This document shows positions 9,319-17,632 of a stretch of DNA of 64,000 nucleotides, piece after piece (positions within the stretch are counted from its first letter, which is position 1; each line of letters opens with the position of its first letter). The DNA is taken from the NCBI RefSeq assembly GCF_049889055.1, contig NZ_JBLTWO010000006.1, forward strand, positions 62,001 through 126,000. Reading direction: 5' to 3'. The notes under the pieces are model-generated. The model did no database searches. It had not been told where the DNA came from and saw only the letters and a program-made list of their open reading frames with translations. Source of the DNA: Rhizorhabdus sp049889055. GTDB lineage: Bacteria; Pseudomonadota; Alphaproteobacteria; Sphingomonadales; Sphingomonadaceae. The position numbers and the translations under genes are program-made.

Positions 9319-9798
9319 ATGAGCGAAGCGCTGACGCCGATCGACATCAAGATCCTGGAACAGATCCAGAAGGACGCGGCGCTCTCCACGGCCGAACTGG
9401 CGGAGCGCGTGGGCCTTTCGCAATCGCCCTGCTGGCGCCGGCTCCAGCGGCTGCGCGACGAGGGCTATATCGTCGGGCAGGTGGCCGTGCTCGATCGCAA
9501 GAAGTTCGGCGACAGCCTCTACATCTTCGCAACCCTGAAGATGGTGACCCTGAGCGAGGAGCTTCGCGCAGAGTTCAATCGCAAGGTCGAGAACACGCCC
9601 GAGATCGTCGAGTGCCACACCATCTTCGGCGAGCGAGACGTGATGCTGAAGATTATCGCGGAATCGCTCGACTGGTATCAGAAGTTCATCTTCCGGGTGA
9701 TCCTGAAGTTGCCCGGCGTCCAGGATGTCCAGTCGACGGTGACCCTGTCGGAAATCAAGCAGACGACCGCGATCCCGGTGCGCAGAAGCCGATTCTGA
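9319..9798 (+). CDS. Lrp/AsnC-family transcriptional regulator
   Basis: A 159-residue regulator starting at MSEALTPIDI; the ATG at 9319 follows a GGGGGG ribosome-binding site. The N-terminal helix-turn-helix (residues about 7-55, ending SQSPCWRRLQRLRDEGYI) is the classic AsnC type with a conserved CWRR segment. It is followed by a RAM/ligand-binding domain containing VECHTIFGERDVMLKI. Such proteins sense amino acids and form octameric discs on DNA. Its divergent position makes it the likely regulator of the peptide island, responding to one of that island's amino acid products. Confidence 0.92.
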   Translation: MSEALTPIDIKILEQIQKDAALSTAELAERVGLSQSPCWRRLQRLRDEGYIVGQVAVLDRKKFGDSLYIFATLKMVTLSEELRAEFNRKVENTPEIVECHTIFGERDVMLKIIAESLDWYQKFIFRVILKLPGVQDVQSTVTLSEIKQTTAIPVRRSRF

Positions 9799-10230
9799 GA
9801 CGCGACCGGCCGCACGTCGCCATGTTCGGTCAGGACAGCAGACGGGCCGGCACATTGACGGCAGCGCCTCGGCGCGGCGCGGCGCGAGCGCGCCTGCGGG
9901 GATATAATAGCCTTGGACCAGAAGAGACAAGAACGGCCGACCGCATGTTCGGTTTGCCTTCTCCTCCCTGTGACGGGTTTGGAAGTGCCACCCGCCGTCG
10001 ACTGCCTCTTGCACATGGCCAGACGTTGGTCCGGGTGACACGCGCTGGGCTTTCCCGGCCCCAACTCTTGAGAACGATGGGCCAGCGGAAGAGCCGGCAT
10101 CGGTCCGTCAGAGCGCGGGTCGGAAGGGCCGTTCGTGGCAGGCTCGCGCTACCGCTACCTGGATGGTCCGCCGCCGATCCTGGATTTCGCAGGACATAGG
10201 TGCACAGCACGTCCCCCAGGCACAGCGCGA
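9799..10230. other. Intergenic region with no supported gene
   Basis: About 430 bp between the Lrp-type regulator and the end of hipA. Open frames here on both strands show no recognisable domain and a composition typical of chance frames in GC-rich DNA. I see no tRNA, clear terminator or repeat. Confidence 0.5.
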
Positions 10231-11514
10231 TCAGCCGCGCGCTTCCTGCACGAGGCGCAGCCTGTCCAGGCGAGCAAGCAGGGCCTCTGCCCAGCGCTCG
10301 CCCAGCACCTCGGGCGCGGCCTTCGGCCAAAGGTCGAGCGCGCGTTCAATGGTCGTTCTGACCTCGCGGGTGATCCATTTCGGCTCGACCCTTAGAAAGC
10401 GCGCCACATGCTCGAAACGGTGCATGTCGACCGCCTCGAATCTATGGGTACGCACGAAGCGCAGGGCGAGCCTGTCATGTGGGATGAACAGGACTGTGGG
10501 TATGATGTCATAGGCCGGCGACAGCCGCACTTCCCCCGGGGCCGGAAAGCGGAACGACCAGTTTTTGAGGTGATTATCGCCATTGCCGAGCAATATGTCC
10601 GCGACCACCCGCCGCACCGCCTCGAGGATGTCGGCCCGGCGGTCGCTGCTGAACCGGTTCACCATGTTGATCACCGTGTCGGTGTTCGCCATCGTATATG
10701 TGCGATCGCCGACCGCGCCGATGATCTGGCCGGCATCCTCGATGTGAATCCGCTCGCCCTGCGCGCCGCGGTCGAACCGATCGACAACCAGGATGTTGTC
10801 GCCATGCGCAAGCAGTTCCTCCGGCACGCCATCGACTGCGCTGCGCGGCATGAGGCGGCAGGGTGCGGTGTCGACCCCGATCATCCGGGCGAGCGTCATG
10901 GCACCATGCTCCGCCTCGGGCAGGCCGGCATAGCGATCGCTTGCGACCTTGATGATGCAGCGCCCGCTATCGCCGCTTCCGGGCAGGGTCAGCCGCTCGC
11001 CCTCGGGATTGGCGGTGAATTTGAGCTGGATGCCTGCAAGCGAGAATTTGACCACGCCTTCAGGCCGGACAGCCTGGAATCCCTCCACCCGTTCGAGGTG
11101 AAGCGGCCCGGCCGAAAGCGGCGCCTCCGTCTCGGGCATGATCAGAACGGCGCCGGGAAGATCGGCTCCCAGTCGGGTCAGCACATCGAACTGGTCATGG
11201 TCGCCGGGCCCCATCTCTGTCAGGACCAGGTCGCGCAGGGCGCCTTCGGGAAGAAGGCCGTCGAACCAGGGCGGCACCGAGCCGTGCAGCCCAATCTTGT
11301 CACTGCGCGATGCGAGACGGTCACGGGTTCGATCCTCTGATTCCGGATCGAGCCAGCCCAGACTGAGGATCGGGCGCAAGGGATCGCGCAAATATGTCTC
11401 GGCGACGTTGAACATGACGCCGCCATCGGTGTCGCGGGTCAAGCTGCCCGCGCGTATCGCACCTCGCCCCGCGTCGAGCAGATGGACGCCGAGGACGGCG
11501 GCAGCCTTGGCCAT
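10231..11514 (-). CDS. hipA: HipA-type serine/threonine kinase toxin
   Basis: A 427-residue HipA-family protein. The N-terminal coupling domain covers residues 1-105. Kinase features follow: SLAGIQLKF (158-166, ATP/P-loop region), Lys189 in CIIKV, EHGAMTLARMIG (202-213), the catalytic loop GNGDNHLKNW with Asp313, and the metal-binding Asp336 in SPAYDI. All key residues are present, so it should be active. HipA of E. coli phosphorylates glutamyl-tRNA synthetase and causes growth arrest; the target here is not known. Its start codon overlaps the antitoxin stop, giving an antitoxin-then-toxin operon. Confidence 0.92.
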   Translation of the reverse strand: MAKAAAVLGVHLLDAGRGAIRAGSLTRDTDGGVMFNVAETYLRDPLRPILSLGWLDPESEDRTRDRLASRSDKIGLHGSVPPWFDGLLPEGALRDLVLTEMGPGDHDQFDVLTRLGADLPGAVLIMPETEAPLSAGPLHLERVEGFQAVRPEGVVKFSLAGIQLKFTANPEGERLTLPGSGDSGRCIIKVASDRYAGLPEAEHGAMTLARMIGVDTAPCRLMPRSAVDGVPEELLAHGDNILVVDRFDRGAQGERIHIEDAGQIIGAVGDRTYTMANTDTVINMVNRFSSDRRADILEAVRRVVADILLGNGDNHLKNWSFRFPAPGEVRLSPAYDIIPTVLFIPHDRLALRFVRTHRFEAVDMHRFEHVARFLRVEPKWITREVRTTIERALDLWPKAAPEVLGERWAEALLARLDRLRLVQEARG

Positions 11515-11861
11515 CAGTCGGCCTCTTCCTCATCACCAAGATCAACGAAGAGTTCGTCAAAAGAGGACCGGACCGGCCCTGCCCGCCTGTCCCCTGATGT
11601 GGACGTCCCGACCAGATGCAAGACCTCCTCGGCGCGCGCCCTGGGTACCAGCACCGGTACGACATCGAGCGCATCGCAGATATCGGCGAAGAGCGTCAGC
11701 CGATCGCGGCCCAGCCGATTGCTGGCGAGGTCGCGCTCGAGCTCGGAGATGCGCGGCCGACTGCGACCGAGACGCTCTGCCAATGCGGGTTGCGACCAGC
11801 CTCGTTCCACACGCAGCCTGCGCAGCTGTTCACCCAATGTCGAAAAAATAGCAACATGCAT
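11514..11861 (-). CDS. hipB: HipB-type helix-turn-helix antitoxin
   Basis: About 115 residues from ATG 11861 (MHVAIFSTLG). An XRE/Cro helix-turn-helix covers residues 8-62, with WSQPALAERLGRSRPRISELE as its core, followed by an acidic C-terminal tail ending DEEEAD. The open frame continues upstream to 11972, but that part runs through four operator-like palindromes, so I prefer the internal start. No Shine-Dalgarno sequence precedes it and a TATAAA box ends 16 nt upstream, so translation may be nearly leaderless. It should neutralise HipA and repress its own promoter. Confidence 0.85.
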   Translation of the reverse strand: MHVAIFSTLGEQLRRLRVERGWSQPALAERLGRSRPRISELERDLASNRLGRDRLTLFADICDALDVVPVLVPRARAEEVLHLVGTSTSGDRRAGPVRSSFDELFVDLGDEEEAD

Positions 11862-11862
11862 A

Positions 11863-11966
11863 CGGAATACCGTACATTTATAATGATCACCCGGAATTAC
11901 GTTACTTAGATTCTTCTGACTATCAACCGGTATTCCGTACAATGCTACATGATGCTCGGAATTCCG
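11863..11966 (-). promoter_or_regulatory. hipBA promoter with four operator-like palindromes
   Basis: Four copies of a CGGAATWCCG-type inverted repeat lie directly upstream of hipB, at 11863-11872 (within TACGGAATACCGTA), 11892-11901 (one half degenerate), 11928-11937 and 11957-11966 (CGGAATTCCG, perfect). Centre-to-centre spacings are 29, 36 and 29 bp, giving two symmetric pairs. A TATAAA (11877-11882) could be the -10 box. Multiple operators are known for hipBA autoregulation in E. coli, though with a different consensus. Binding by this HipB is inferred. Confidence 0.75.
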
Positions 11967-12054
11967 TAACATGTATCGCTGTGTCAGTCCTCGGAATCTG
12001 GATAGGCTGAAGGTCGCAATCCAACCGTCTTCGAGGACCTCCGGCAGCCGCCCG

Positions 12055-12109
12055 CGAAGCTGACCGGACGCTACACCGCTTGTGGATGGCGCGCGTCCGG
12101 TCAGCTTCG
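12055..12109. repeat. Perfect 17-bp inverted repeat with 21-nt spacer
   Basis: CGAAGCTGACCGGACGC at 12055-12071 is matched by its exact reverse complement at 12093-12109. There is no T-tract, so it is not a standard terminator. It lies upstream of hipBA and just before a truncated esterase, so it could be a remnant of a mobile element or a transcription-stopping hairpin. Confidence 0.6.
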
Positions 12110-12189
12110 AGACCGGCCGGTCCGATCACCCACCGGGAGACGCTACTGATGCGCCGAGGGCAAGGCCTCCGGGCGGCGCGGCGCAGAAT

Positions 12190-12477
12190 GCCGGCTGTAC
12201 CGTCCACGGCTCCGAACTGCCGCTGGTGTGGGACAAGGTCCGCGACCCGCAAAGCGCCTTCCTCGGCCCCGAAGGCCCCGCAGCCGAAGCACTCGCCCGC
12301 CGCATGCACGCCCATTGGATATCGTTCATCCGCAGCGGCAAGCCGGGCGCGGACTGGCCGCTGCACCGGCCGGATGCGCCGCAGACGATGGTGTTCGATG
12401 CGAAGGACAGGCCGGTGACGCGCCTCGACGAGGGCGAGCGGAGCCTGTGGGACGGCGCGCGCTTCGACGTCGGCTGA
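12190..12477 (+). pseudogene. C-terminal fragment of a type B carboxylesterase
   Basis: About 95 codons resemble only the end of carboxylesterase/lipase family B enzymes: HGSELPLVWD carries the catalytic His, and MHAHWISFIRSGKPG is followed by WPLH and ending RSLWDG. A complete enzyme has about 500 residues; the catalytic Ser and Asp regions are absent. The upstream DNA in this frame is unrelated and no start codon with a ribosome-binding site is visible, so this looks like a deletion remnant. The left boundary is approximate. Confidence 0.65.
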
Positions 12478-12631
12478 GCAGGCCCCAGATCGAAACCTCG
12501 GGCGACCCGGCGTCCGCTTCTGGGCACTGAGAAACCGGTTCCGGCTCTTCTGACCCGGACGGCAGGAGGCGCCTTGCAGTCCCGACACGCTTTTGCAAAT
12601 CTACAGAACTAAGCTCGGGGGAATTGCACAG

Positions 12632-14581
12632 GTGAAACGAACCATCTTCCCTGCAGCCGCTCTGGCTCTCGGTCTTTTTGTCATCAAGTCAGCATGGGCT
12701 GAAGTGCCGCCGGCGCTCGCCGTCTATGGCGACCTTCCGGGCATCGAGGCTATGTCGATATCGCCCAGTGGGACGGGCATCGCTATTGCCGGCCGCGTGG
12801 GCGATGAGCGCAAGCTGGTAGTCTTGGGCGCGCAACGTGAGGTCCTCGCTGCGGCCCCACTAAACGACACCAAGCTGCGGGACATACGCTGGGCGGGCGA
12901 GGACATGGTCATGGCTATCACCAGCGCCGCAGAGGATCTTGATCCGGAATATACCGTCGCCAAAACTGAAATTTTTGGCGCGATCATCGTCTCTACGGAA
13001 GGAAAGCCGCCGCAACTGGTGTTCGGTCGCAATCCGGCGATCATCCACGCGATCTTCGGCCAGCGCGGGATTCGCCGGATCGGCGGCGACTGGCTGGGCT
13101 ATTTCGGTGGCATCGAACTGAAGTCGAGTCTCAACCGCGGCCGCTTCACCTTCGATCATGGCCGCCCGGCGCTCTTCGCCGTCGATTTGAAGAGCAATTC
13201 GCCGCGCCGCATCGCCCGAGCAGCAAGCGCGGATCATCGGGCGGATTGGCTAATTGATGACAAGGGCGAGGTCGCGGCAACACTCGATATAGGTCATATC
13301 AACCGCCGCTGGACCATCGTGAACGCCACCGGCGAGGCAGTGGCCACCGGCACCAACCCAACAGGCGATGTCAGGCTGATCAGTTTCAACCGAGACGGCA
13401 GCGGTGTCATCTATGCTTCCGAGAGTGAAGCCGACGGCAATACCCATTGGTACGAAGCGCCCCTGTCGGGCGGCATGATCCGGGAGGTATTCGCCGATGT
13501 GAGCATCGACCGCAGCTTCGTCGATCCTACAAATGGCAGAATGCTGGGCTACATGGCGAATGGACCAGAGGCCAAGCCGGTCCTGTTCGATCCAGCGCAG
13601 CAGGAGATCGTCGCAAAGGTCTATCGTGCCTTTCCCGGCGTGAAAGTACGCATCGTCGAATGGACGCCCAGTTTCAGTCATTTCCTGGTCGAGACCAGCG
13701 GCAACGGCGACAGCGGTACCTGGTACGTCGTCGACGTCGCGCAGCGCCGGGCGGAGCTGGCGGGCGAGAACTACCCGCTGATCAGACCCGAAGCGGTTGG
13801 CGCGATCTCATCCGTCGCCTACAGGGCATCGGACGGCCTGGCGCTCGACGGCATTCTGACTTTGCCACCAGGGCGCGAGGCGAAGAACCTGCCCGTCGTG
13901 ATGCTACCCCATGGCGGTCCTCACGCCAGGGACGATGCCGTTTTCGACTGGCAAGCGCAGGCCTTCGCCTCGCGCGGCTATGCCGTTTTTCAACCCAATT
14001 TTCGCGGCTCGACCAATCGCGACGATGCATTTCGCCGTGCGGGTTACGGCCAGTGGGGCCGCAAGATGCAGACCGACATCTCCGATGGTCTCGCCGAGCT
14101 CGCCCGGCGCGGCATCGTGGATCCAAAACGCGCCTGCATCGTCGGCGGCAGTTATGGCGGCTATGCCGCGCTTGCCGGCGTGACGCTGCAAAAGGGGCTT
14201 TATCGATGCGCCGTCGCGGTGGCACCCGTCAGTGACCTCGCCGACATGTACTGGACCGACTATCGCGAAAGCGGCCGTAATCCGATGCTCATGAGCCAGC
14301 TGAAAGAGAGTCTCGGCGATCCATCGGGCTTCGCGGCTGTGTCGCCACGCCGACATGCACGCGACGCGGATGCGCCAATCCTGCTTATTCATGGAAAGGA
14401 CGACGTGGTCGTGCCGTTCAGTCAGAGCAGCGCCATGGCCGATGCGCTCAAGGCCGCAGCCAAGCCTTATGAACTGGTCACGCTGCCGAGCGAAGACCAC
14501 TGGCTATCGCGGGCCACGACGCGCAAGCAGATGCTGGAGGCAGCTGTGGCCTTCGTGCAGAAGAACAATCCCGCCGACTGA
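12632..14581 (+). CDS. Exported S9-family prolyl oligopeptidase-like peptidase
   Basis: About 649 residues. I chose the GTG at 12632 because GGGGGA lies 9 nt upstream and a signal peptide follows (KRTIFPAAALALGLFVIKSA, then WAEVPP); a TTG at 12593 would only add 13 residues. The N-terminal half is a beta-propeller-like region and the C-terminal third an alpha/beta-hydrolase: GGSYGGY (Ser about 507), HGKDDVVVP (Asp about 591) and SEDHW (His about 623), the S9C acylaminoacyl-peptidase-like arrangement. It should cleave short peptides in the periplasm. It stands alone between accessory DNA and a tRNA. Confidence 0.87.
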   Translation: MKRTIFPAAALALGLFVIKSAWAEVPPALAVYGDLPGIEAMSISPSGTGIAIAGRVGDERKLVVLGAQREVLAAAPLNDTKLRDIRWAGEDMVMAITSAAEDLDPEYTVAKTEIFGAIIVSTEGKPPQLVFGRNPAIIHAIFGQRGIRRIGGDWLGYFGGIELKSSLNRGRFTFDHGRPALFAVDLKSNSPRRIARAASADHRADWLIDDKGEVAATLDIGHINRRWTIVNATGEAVATGTNPTGDVRLISFNRDGSGVIYASESEADGNTHWYEAPLSGGMIREVFADVSIDRSFVDPTNGRMLGYMANGPEAKPVLFDPAQQEIVAKVYRAFPGVKVRIVEWTPSFSHFLVETSGNGDSGTWYVVDVAQRRAELAGENYPLIRPEAVGAISSVAYRASDGLALDGILTLPPGREAKNLPVVMLPHGGPHARDDAVFDWQAQAFASRGYAVFQPNFRGSTNRDDAFRRAGYGQWGRKMQTDISDGLAELARRGIVDPKRACIVGGSYGGYAALAGVTLQKGLYRCAVAVAPVSDLADMYWTDYRESGRNPMLMSQLKESLGDPSGFAAVSPRRHARDADAPILLIHGKDDVVVPFSQSSAMADALKAAAKPYELVTLPSEDHWLSRATTRKQMLEAAVAFVQKNNPAD

Positions 14582-14710
14582 GCATCGCTGCCGTCCACCC
14601 ATGACCGGAGCCACGCTCTCGACGATCAGTGCGGCAATAGTCGTCAATTCGGCGACCTGGGGCCGACCGATCCGCCCCCCGAAGGGAAAACTCTTCATAT
14701 TTCAGGATGA

Positions 14711-14797
14711 TGGTGCGGTCGAGAAGACTCGAACTTCCACGGCCTTTCGGCCACAACGACCTCAACGTTGCGCGTCTACCAGTTCCGCCACGACCGC
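14711..14797 (-). tRNA. tRNA-Leu (anticodon GAG)
   Basis: The minus strand folds as an 87-nt class II tRNA. The 7-bp acceptor is GCGGTCG with CGACCGC, then discriminator A and encoded CCA. The anticodon stem CAACG/CGTTG encloses the loop TTGAGGT with GAG. The long variable arm (GGCCGAAAGGCC) and T-arm GAAG-TTCGAGT-CTTC fit tRNA-Leu. It lies downstream of pfkA on the same strand. Confidence 0.95.
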
Positions 14798-14895
14798 ACA
14801 TCGAACAGGGACCCGGACACCCGGGACGCTGGCAGGCCCGCGCCACTAGCAAAGGGTTAGACGGGGCGCAACAGTTGAATCCCGCTTTTCCCAAA

Positions 14896-15996
14896 TCAGT
14901 AGAGAAACATCGGCATGCCCTGCACGTCGGTCAGCTTGGGGCGGTAGCGCACAGGGTCGTAGAGCGCCGCGACGTCGACGCTCTTGGTTCCGCCGAGCAG
15001 CGTGTCGATCGGGACATGGGTGTAGTTGCCATCGCGCAGCGCCAGCATCCGGCCCGTCTCGCCGCGCTCGATCGTCTGGATCGCAAGACCGCCGAAGGCG
15101 AAGCCGACCATCCGGTCGAGCGCGTCGGGATCGCCCGAACGCATCAGATAAGCGAGCTGCTGGACGATCGTACCCTCTTTCGAGCGCTGCTCGATCATCA
15201 GCGCCAGCCGCCGGCTGACCGCCTGCTCGCTGCGCTGGGTGGCGGACAGGCGCCGTTCTTCGTCGCTGTCGCCATCGCCGTTGAGCTTCGCGCCTTCGGA
15301 GATCACGCACATCGCATAGGCACCGGGCCGGCTGCGACGATCTTCGGCGAGCAGCGCCATCAGCCGATCGGGATCGGCCGGTACCTCCGCGATAACGGTA
15401 CGGTCGACCTGCGCCAGGAAACCGGCGAGCAGCGCGGTTTCGCCTGAGCGCCGGCCGAACAGTTCGACGATCGCGATCCGCTCATGGCTCTCGGCGGTGG
15501 TGCGCAGCGCGTTGATCGCGTCGACCGATCGCGTGATCGCCGTCGAGAAGCCGATGCAATAGTCGGTGCCGAACACGTCATTGTCCATCGTCTTGGGGAT
15601 AGAGACGACGGGAAAGCCCTGCTGCGACAGGTGCGCCGAAAAGCGCAGCGTGCCGTCGCCGCCCAGGGTGATCAGCGCGTCGACGCCGAGCGCTTCCAGC
15701 ACCTTCAGGACATGCGCGGTCCGGTCGCCGCCGGCCACGGTGCGCGGATCGGTGCGCGATGTGTGGAGCATCGTCCCGCCGACGCGGTCGATCCCGCGCA
15801 CCGCCTCGCGGTCGAGGCGGATGCTGTGCGCTGCGACGCTGTCCGCATCGGCAGGATCGATTTCGAGAAAGCCCTGCCAGCCGCGCCGGAAACCGATGAC
15901 GTCCCAACCACGATCGATCGCCGACAGCGCGATCGATCGGATGCAGGGGTTGAGCCCCGGAACGTCGCCGCCGCCTGTCAAAACTCCGATGCGCAT
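14896..15996 (-). CDS. pfkA: 6-phosphofructokinase, probably ATP-dependent
   Basis: A 366-residue phosphofructokinase converting fructose 6-phosphate to fructose 1,6-bisphosphate. It has GVLTGGGDVPGLN at the N-terminus, LGGDGTL (112-116) and PKTMDND (134-140). The Gly in GGDGT normally marks ATP use (pyrophosphate enzymes have Asp there), while Lys in PKTxDND is typical of pyrophosphate-type and group III enzymes, so this is a mixed-motif group III enzyme. The length fits that group. Many sphingomonads rely on the Entner-Doudoroff route, so its presence with fba and pgk implies a complete glycolytic or reversible path. Confidence 0.9.
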   Translation of the reverse strand: MRIGVLTGGGDVPGLNPCIRSIALSAIDRGWDVIGFRRGWQGFLEIDPADADSVAAHSIRLDREAVRGIDRVGGTMLHTSRTDPRTVAGGDRTAHVLKVLEALGVDALITLGGDGTLRFSAHLSQQGFPVVSIPKTMDNDVFGTDYCIGFSTAITRSVDAINALRTTAESHERIAIVELFGRRSGETALLAGFLAQVDRTVIAEVPADPDRLMALLAEDRRSRPGAYAMCVISEGAKLNGDGDSDEERRLSATQRSEQAVSRRLALMIEQRSKEGTIVQQLAYLMRSGDPDALDRMVGFAFGGLAIQTIERGETGRMLALRDGNYTHVPIDTLLGGTKSVDVAALYDPVRYRPKLTDVQGMPMFLY

Positions 15997-16072
15997 CGTC
16001 CGGCTATCCTCCTGTCCGTGGTCCCGAGCCGAACCGCATCCGCGACGGCTTGTTCCGCGCCGGCGGCCAGGA

Positions 16073-16837
16073 TCAGCTGCCGGTCGGCCCGATGAAGCTC
16101 AGGTGCAGATTCTTGGCCCCGCGCGGAATGTCGACCGCCGCGCTGTCGAACTCGGCGGAAGCGCCGGGTGCGAGCATCGGCACGGGCCGCGTGATCGTCC
16201 AGCTATAGACGGTACGGCCCTGCGTATCGCGCAGCTCGGCGCGGATGTCGCGGACCGTCTGCGGCTGGTCGGTTGGATTGACCACCTTGCCGGTGACCGC
16301 GAGCAGTTCATTGCCGCTGGCGGTCTCGCGCCGTTCGGGCTTGCCGGTCATCTCGATCACCAGCGGCACGGGCGCAGGCACGATGCCGAGCTTTTCCGCC
16401 AGCTTGTCCGGTCCGACGGCGACCACGGCGCCGATGCCCGACAGCAGCAGCAGAGCGATGATGATCGAGGCGATGGTCAGCAGCCTGGCGGTGTTCCGGC
16501 GACGGCGGCCGGCCGGCACGATGTCATGGATCGGCGCCACCTCGCGCGGGCCGTCATAGCGGGCCTGCACCTCATTCTCGGGCACTTCGCTCGCCGGTCC
16601 TGCTGCGGGCGGGACGGGTTCGACCGTCGTCGGCGCGGCCGGAGCCGGGGACGCGGGGGCAACCGGGGCGGAAGCGCCGCTGTCGCCGGACCGGGCACCC
16701 GCATCGAGCGCCAGCGACGGCGGATCCTGGAACCAGCTATGCTTGCAGCTGGCGCAACGGACCTGGCGGCCCGAAGCCCCGATCGCGGCGTCGGGCACAA
16801 GGTAGCGGGTGTTACAGGCGGGGCAGATCAGTATCAT
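16073..16837 (-). CDS. Zinc-ribbon (MJ0042-type) membrane protein
   Basis: A 254-residue protein. The N-terminal MJ0042 zinc finger uses Cys5, Cys8, Cys28 and Cys31 (CPAC...CASC). A Pro/Ala-rich linker follows, then one transmembrane helix (about 118-140, RLLTIASIIIALLLLSGIGA). The C-terminal domain resembles DUF3426/FxLYD-like extracytoplasmic modules (GKVVNPTDQPQTVRDIRAEL). No enzymatic function is known for the family. It is divergent from ftsE, the usual position of such genes in sphingomonads, with 99 bp of shared promoter region. Confidence 0.85.
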   Translation of the reverse strand: MILICPACNTRYLVPDAAIGASGRQVRCASCKHSWFQDPPSLALDAGARSGDSGASAPVAPASPAPAAPTTVEPVPPAAGPASEVPENEVQARYDGPREVAPIHDIVPAGRRRRNTARLLTIASIIIALLLLSGIGAVVAVGPDKLAEKLGIVPAPVPLVIEMTGKPERRETASGNELLAVTGKVVNPTDQPQTVRDIRAELRDTQGRTVYSWTITRPVPMLAPGASAEFDSAAVDIPRGAKNLHLSFIGPTGS

Positions 16838-16936
16838 GGATGCCCTTCACTAGACCCTAGACGACTCCGGCTGCAAGCATTTGCGGGCGCGCCTGTGCTG
16901 TGCCATGGCTCCGCCCATGTGCGAGGGATCGACAGG

Positions 16937-17632
16937 ATGAGGCCGGGGGCCAGCAATATCGTCCAGTTCGAAAATGTCGGGCTGCGCTATGGCTCCGCCA
17001 TGGAGACGCTGAGCGATCTGAGCTTCGACCTCGCGGCCGGCGCTTTCTATTTTCTCACCGGCCCGTCGGGCGCGGGGAAGAGCTCGCTGCTGCGCATGAT
17101 CTATCTGGCGCAGCGGCCGAGCCGGGGCCTGATCCGGATGTTCGGCGAGGACGTCGTCACCCTGCCGCGCGCGCGCATCCCCGGCTTCCGTCGCCGGATC
17201 GGTACGGTATTCCAGGATTTCCGCCTGATCGATCATCTCTCGGCCTATGAGAATATCGCCCTGCCGCTGCGCGTGAACGGGGTCGCCGAGGCGGACATCG
17301 ATACGCCTGTGCGCGAGATGCTCGAATGGGTGGGGCTCTCGGGTCGCGCCCATGCCAAGCCGGCAACCCTGTCGGGTGGAGAGCAGCAGCGCGTAGCGAT
17401 CGCCCGCGCGGTGATCGGCCGGCCCGAAATCCTGGTCGCGGACGAGCCTACGGGCAATGTCGACCCGGACATGGCGGGCCGGCTGCTTTATCTGTTCGAA
17501 GCGCTCAACAAGCTGGGCACGACGATCGTCGTCGCCACCCACGACCTCCACCTGATCCCGCGTGTGCGCAATGCGCAGTTGATCAAGCTCGACAAGGGGC
17601 GTCTGGCCCAGCCCATCGGAGCGGCGCACTGA
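16937..17632 (+). CDS. ftsE: Cell-division ATP-binding protein FtsE
   Basis: A 231-residue ABC ATPase. It has Walker A GPSGAGKSS, the signature LSGGEQQRVAIARA, Walker B ILVADEPTGNVD and a switch His in ATHD. FtsE pairs with FtsX at the septum to regulate peptidoglycan hydrolases. The ATG at 16937 has GAGGGA 8 nt upstream; the same frame is open further upstream but without family similarity. Its stop overlaps the ftsX start (TGATG), so the pair is translationally coupled in the operon ftsE-ftsX-DUF218-plsC. Confidence 0.95.
   Translation: MRPGASNIVQFENVGLRYGSAMETLSDLSFDLAAGAFYFLTGPSGAGKSSLLRMIYLAQRPSRGLIRMFGEDVVTLPRARIPGFRRRIGTVFQDFRLIDHLSAYENIALPLRVNGVAEADIDTPVREMLEWVGLSGRAHAKPATLSGGEQQRVAIARAVIGRPEILVADEPTGNVDPDMAGRLLYLFEALNKLGTTIVVATHDLHLIPRVRNAQLIKLDKGRLAQPIGAAH

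Noticed and set aside
8119..10041. Minus-strand frame spanning part of S10 copy 2 and the Lrp-type gene
   Set aside because: It overlaps two well-supported genes in other frames and has no recognisable domain.
11862..11972. Longer hipB start at 11972
   Set aside because: The extra 37 codons run through four palindromic operators and have no helix-turn-helix similarity.
12055..12109. Insertion-sequence ends
   Set aside because: The 17-bp repeats are only 21 nt apart with no transposase or target duplication, so no mobile element can be claimed.
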